Shown here piece by piece: positions 24,357-27,002 of a stretch of DNA of 27,002 nt; the first letter of the stretch is position 1, and the number at the start of each line of letters is the position of its first letter. The notes under the pieces are model-generated. The model was not told the origin of the DNA, searched no databases, and saw only the letters and a program-made list of their open reading frames with translations. Position numbers and translations under genes: made by a program. Source of the stretch: an uncultured Clostridia bacterium (GTDB lineage: Bacteria; Bacillota; Clostridia; Lachnospirales; Anaerotignaceae); contig CALCGT010000063.1 of NCBI GenBank assembly GCA_937901125.1, positions 1-27,002 on the forward strand. Reading direction: 5' to 3'.

Positions 24357-25100
24357 TTACCAATCCCAATCTACACTATGAACAATTGTAAAATTATTAT
24401 GTGCACGGAAGGTAATAAAGTCGGTGGGAAGGATGAAACTAGGAATTACCCAAGTGGATCCGCTTGTAGTAGACTCTTGGATTTTGAAATCAAAATTAGC
24501 ACCGTAATGATAACATTTCCATACTAAGGAAGAGCAATAGTCTTTGGTCAGAGAGGTGATTGTACTAGCGATAGAATATGTGTTATCTGCACCTTCACCG
24601 CTGATATAAAAGCTGTCTCCGTAGTCAGCAGCATTATTAGGAATTGTAGTTCCAATACCATATCTTACAACGATTGTTTCTGGAAAACGGTTAAACCAAG
24701 TCTGTAAAGTCATTGTAGTAGGGTTGTCCCCAGGATTGTCTGGATGAATATCCAATACTTTAGTTCCAACGATAATCCCGGCATGTCCAGTAGCACCATT
24801 AAGAGAAGTGCTTTTGGTAATCAAGATATCTCCGTCTAAATAGCGAAAACCACCATAAGAAACGTTGAAGGGGGTTGCTGTATTGTCGTTATAAGCTTCA
24901 ATTTCTGCCAGGATTTCGTCTTTGTGTTCGGAGATATATTTCCAACCTTCTTGTTCTCGTTCTTTAAGATCTTCAGTGAAAATAGTATCTAAATTTTCGT
25001 TGGTTGTTTGGATTGATGCTGCGAATGCACTTGTCGTAGATAAGATAAGCATAGCCAGTACCATGGAAAAGCCAATAAATCTTTTGAATAATTTTTTCAT
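24357..25100 (-). CDS. Secreted YycO/YiiX-like permuted NlpC/P60 hydrolase
   Basis: The 247-residue protein has a signal peptide (MKKLFKRFIG...STTSAFAA). The pattern GDILITKSTSLNGATGHAGIIVG, with His106, followed later by TKDYCSSLVWKCYHYG, with Cys189, is the circularly permuted papain-like order (His before Cys) of the YycO/YiiX family. Such enzymes are thought to cut amide bonds, possibly in cell-wall or lipid-linked substrates. AGGAGGAG lies 6 nt before the ATG on the minus strand. A promoter is proposed at 25249-25276. The catalytic pair is intact; the substrate is unknown. Confidence 0.75.
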   Translation of the reverse strand: MKKLFKRFIGFSMVLAMLILSTTSAFAASIQTTNENLDTIFTEDLKEREQEGWKYISEHKDEILAEIEAYNDNTATPFNVSYGGFRYLDGDILITKSTSLNGATGHAGIIVGTKVLDIHPDNPGDNPTTMTLQTWFNRFPETIVVRYGIGTTIPNNAADYGDSFYISGEGADNTYSIASTITSLTKDYCSSLVWKCYHYGANFDFKIQESTTSGSTWVIPSFILPTDFITFRAHNNFTIVHSVDWDW

Positions 25101-25216
25101 AGTTTTTCTCCTCCTATCTTTTGCAAATTAACATTTTTTATACATATTTGAAAAGCAAAAGCACCTCCTTTTGGAGATATTTAATTCCTTTATTTATATA
25201 TGTATTTGGAATAAGG

Positions 25217-25280
25217 AAAAGTGACATGAATATATATTTTTTGTTAAAATAATATTTCTTTGTTATATTTTGTCACTTTT
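25217..25280. promoter_or_regulatory. Inverted repeat with two face-to-face promoter-like elements
   Basis: AAAAGTGACA at 25217-25226 and its complement TGTCACTTTT at 25271-25280 face each other 44 bp apart. On the minus strand GTGACA (25276-25271) is 16 bp from TATTAT (25254-25249), a plausible promoter for the YycO-like gene with a leader of about 140 nt. On the plus strand GTGACA (25221-25226) lies 18 bp before TAAAAT and would read into the NlpC pseudogene. The two would overlap head-on. A shared protein-binding site is an alternative. Confidence 0.45.
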
Positions 25281-25312
25281 TTGATTTTTAGATACATATA
25301 TGGTAAGCAATT

Positions 25313-25666
25313 ATGAAGGTTACTTCTGCAGGCAGCAGTACAACAGAAATAACCTTGCCCTTTGGCTTGGACTGTTCTGGCTTTGTTACTTGGACTTTTG
25401 TCAATGCAACAGGAGATACATCTTATGCGAATGTGATTGGTCATGGTGCAAGGAACCAATATACAAAATGCTAGAATATTAGTTGGGATGAAGCACAGCT
25501 AGGGGACTTGGTATTCTATCCGGATTTAGGACATGTTGGTATTGTTTCGGGGAAAGATGAGAACGGAAATCTTTTGATTATTCATTGATCGTATTCACAG
25601 AATACTGTTGTTGTAACTGGTTTGCAAGGGTTTACGAAGATTAGAAGACCTAAATTGCTTCTGTAA
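25313..25666 (+). pseudogene. Nonsense-mutated copy of the NlpC/P60 C-terminal domain
   Basis: The sequence aligns in one frame with codons for residues about 496-610 of the protein at 21409-23241: GLDCSGFVTW, NVIGHGARNQY, DLVFYPDLGHVGIV and VVVTG.QGFT are all retained. Two stop codons interrupt it: TAG where the intact gene has a Glu codon after Lys-Cys, and TGA where it has the Cys codon after His586. The N-terminal and membrane parts are missing. It is a partial duplication or the relic of a related element. Confidence 0.9.
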
Positions 25667-25925
25667 AATGTATATAAATATTTAAATTTGGAGGGTTTAG
25701 CGTAAGTAAAAATTATTGCCCTATAAATTGTTAAGAAAGACATGTCACCTATAAGAAGTTTCAATACATATACTTTATGAAGAGAATAAGAAAGGAGGAG
25801 GGAGTGATTTATTTCGCCTGAAATTAAAGGACAAGAAATTGTTGTTCTTTTAGTGAAATAAGTTGATAGAAGAACAATGACCTTTAGTCATACTATTCTA
25901 GATTTTAAAAGAAAGGATTGATTTT
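25667..25925. other. AT-rich leader of the secreted 225-residue protein gene
   Basis: No supported gene was seen. An isolated strong ribosome-binding-like AGGAGGAGGGAG near 25794-25804 leads only to a very short frame. An 8-bp inverted repeat TTGTTCTT/AAGAACAA (25842-25849 and 25870-25877) with a 20-nt loop could be a regulator site or weak terminator. The promoter of the next gene presumably lies here. Confidence 0.4.
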
Positions 25926-26603
25926 ATGCAGAAAATGAAAAAAATTTTGTCTATGGTACTAGTGATGGGTATTTTGGTTAGTATGAGTACAATCGCATTT
26001 GCACAAGATACAGTTGATATAATGAATGAAGACGCTAATAATGTTGCATTATTGCATGCTGAGTTAGAAGAAGATTTAAGGGAATTGCAGCCTTATTTAG
26101 AAACGGACAATCTGAAGTTAGATATCAATGATACTGTGGTAAAACGTTATGTTACTTCCAATGGAAATGAATATACAGTAGAGGTAGAAACTTATGCTTC
26201 TGATGAGTTTGGGAATCCTTTACCGACTGCTAGAATTGCTGAAAAAAAGACAGTTTCTGTAGGAAAGACATATACAACAACATATACGTTTAATTTTTCT
26301 GCTCCCCTGAATGGCAAAATTGTTACAAAGACAACGTACACAATCAATAAGATTACTAACGGTTGGGTAGTAGATATGACTGGAAAGAGCGCAACTATTT
26401 CTGTAACGCCACCTCAATTGTATTCAGTTGATTCTAAAGAGTTTGAATTTACAATGGATTCTGGATTTGATATTAAGGCAGAGGGTTATGTTACATTGAA
26501 ACCTTCTGGTGCTAATTTGTATTTGAATTATTATCCTGTAACATGGGTTTATGGTGCGGGAACGGATACAAATCAGATTTGGGTTAACACTTATATGGAC
26601 TAA
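25926..26603 (+). CDS. Secreted beta-rich protein, unknown family
   Basis: The 225-residue protein has a signal peptide (MQKMKKILSMVLVMGILVSM, cleavage near AFAQD), a short acidic helical segment (residues about 35-60) and then a Thr-rich, beta-stranded domain (VSVGKTYTTTYTFNF, GKIVTKTTYTINKITNGW, DIKAEGYVTLKPSGANLYLNYYPVTWVYG). No cysteine, catalytic triad or anchor motif is visible. AAAGGA lies about 9 nt before the ATG. A one-TM micro-ORF follows 23 bp later in another frame. It could be a surface or bacteriocin-like protein. No function can be assigned. Confidence 0.7.
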   Translation: MQKMKKILSMVLVMGILVSMSTIAFAQDTVDIMNEDANNVALLHAELEEDLRELQPYLETDNLKLDINDTVVKRYVTSNGNEYTVEVETYASDEFGNPLPTARIAEKKTVSVGKTYTTTYTFNFSAPLNGKIVTKTTYTINKITNGWVVDMTGKSATISVTPPQLYSVDSKEFEFTMDSGFDIKAEGYVTLKPSGANLYLNYYPVTWVYGAGTDTNQIWVNTYMD

Positions 26604-26626
26604 AAGATATATTGATTTAATAAAAT

Positions 26627-26737
26627 ATGGATATAGTAGTATTGTCGTTTTTTCCAACGTTGATAATTGTAATTCAATTAATTATATATATGGGTGTAAT
26701 TGCTATTGTATTTATTTTGATTAAAAAAAAGAAATAA
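26627..26737 (+). CDS. One-TM micro-protein with Lys tail
   Basis: The 36-residue frame starts at ATG 26627 and is almost entirely hydrophobic (LIIVIQLIIYMGVIAIVFILI) ending KKKK, so it would be a single-pass membrane peptide. There is no strong ribosome-binding site. It is 23 bp behind the secreted protein gene and resembles the micro-ORF at 23456-23554 in shape and position. Chance in AT-rich DNA cannot be excluded. Confidence 0.42.
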   Translation: MDIVVLSFFPTLIIVIQLIIYMGVIAIVFILIKKKK

Positions 26738-26796
26738 GAATATTGTGACTATTAAGATGAAAGGATTCCTTTAATTTTAGGAGCAAATTTTGTGAC

Positions 26797-26871
26797 GTGC
26801 ACATTTCGGATAAACGGAGCCTCTTACACCGCTGATGCGGGAAAGGGGCTCCGTTTATCCGAAATGTGCAC
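26797..26871. repeat. Perfect 25-bp inverted repeat with 25-nt loop
   Basis: Arms 26797-26821 and 26847-26871 are exact reverse complements and begin and end with the palindrome GTGCAC. The loop (26822-26846) is 25 nt. The stem is richer in G and C than the flanks. No T-run follows on either strand, so it is not a usual terminator. Because each outer end is GTGCAC, a small MITE-like element with 19-bp ends and a 6-bp target duplication is possible. An origin-type or regulatory RNA hairpin is another option. Confidence 0.85.
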
Positions 26872-27002
26872 CCGATGCTAACATTATATAACAATGCTAT
26901 AAAAAAGAAGTATTTTACATTATAATATCTTCAATCAATAAAATGGAGTGTAGTGGTCAAGCCTTTTTGTAACACTACCGCCTAATTATTCCAATGCAAA
27001 CC
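26872..27002. other. AT-rich window end, no gene seen
   Basis: It contains a TATAAT near 26923 without a good -35, and a 6-bp inverted repeat GTAGTG/CACTAC near 26953-26988. Nothing firm can be called. Confidence 0.4.

Noticed and set aside
26950..26990. Right-end inverted repeat GTAGTG/CACTAC as an IS end
   Set aside because: The repeat is only 6 bp and no transposase is visible before the window ends.

Overview
This window looks like the conjugation core of an integrative and conjugative element (ICE), or a large mobilizable element, from a low-GC gut Firmicute. Lachnospiraceae or related Clostridia is the best guess. The reasons are the gene family set (MobC, MOBP-type relaxase, PcfB-like protein, VirD4-like coupling protein, Maff2, TrbL/VirB6-like, PrgI, VirB4, CD1108-like NlpC/P60), strong GGAGG ribosome-binding sites with some TTG or GTG starts, and a long thioester/CnaB surface adhesin paired with a sortase. 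No integrase, excisionase, att site or oriT could be identified, so the element ends lie outside the window or were not recognised.

Layout. 1-1066: a possible insertion-sequence end abuts a beheaded Thoeris-like ThsA; an intact TIR-domain ThsB follows, closed by a strong intrinsic terminator. 1083-3226: mobilization genes mobC, relaxase and PcfB-like, tightly packed and overlapping. 3231-6188: surface module of a signal-peptide/TM protein, a sortase and a CHAP-domain hydrolase. 6412-6834: a small protein with a HEPN-type RxxxxH motif, AT-rich cargo. 6954-11840: a 1,628-residue adhesin with an N-terminal thioester-like domain, 11 CnaB/SpaA-type repeats and LPRTGY as its last six residues. 11861-21354: secretion channel genes virD4, a small acidic ORF, maff2, virB6, prgI and virB4. 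This stretch is interrupted by a self-contained AAA+/DUF4143 gene with its own promoter and by a 2.3-kb group II intron sitting exactly between two codons of virB4. 21409-23241: membrane-anchored NlpC/P60 cell-wall hydrolase (VirB1-like role).

23242-27002 is AT-rich accessory DNA with several decayed or small genes. The minus strand carries a secreted YycO-like hydrolase translationally linked to a four-TM protein, then the C-terminal remnant of a beta-rich protein ending at a 12-base G tract, then a one-TM micro-ORF. The plus strand has a second, nonsense-mutated copy of the NlpC/P60 3' end, a secreted 225-residue protein, another one-TM micro-ORF, and a perfect 25-bp inverted repeat around a 25-nt loop.

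How it fits together (inference from families): MobC and the relaxase nick and pilot DNA, PcfB and VirD4 dock it to the channel, Maff2/VirB6/PrgI/VirB4 form the membrane channel and motor, and the NlpC/P60 and CHAP proteins open peptidoglycan. The sortase and adhesin probably promote mating-pair contact. VirB4 can only be made if the intron splices. A recurring layout, a terminator-like hairpin placed just upstream of the ribosome-binding site, occurs before five genes (mobC, adhesin, maff2, virB6, NlpC/P60) and suggests transcription of the element is gated by attenuation or RNA processing.
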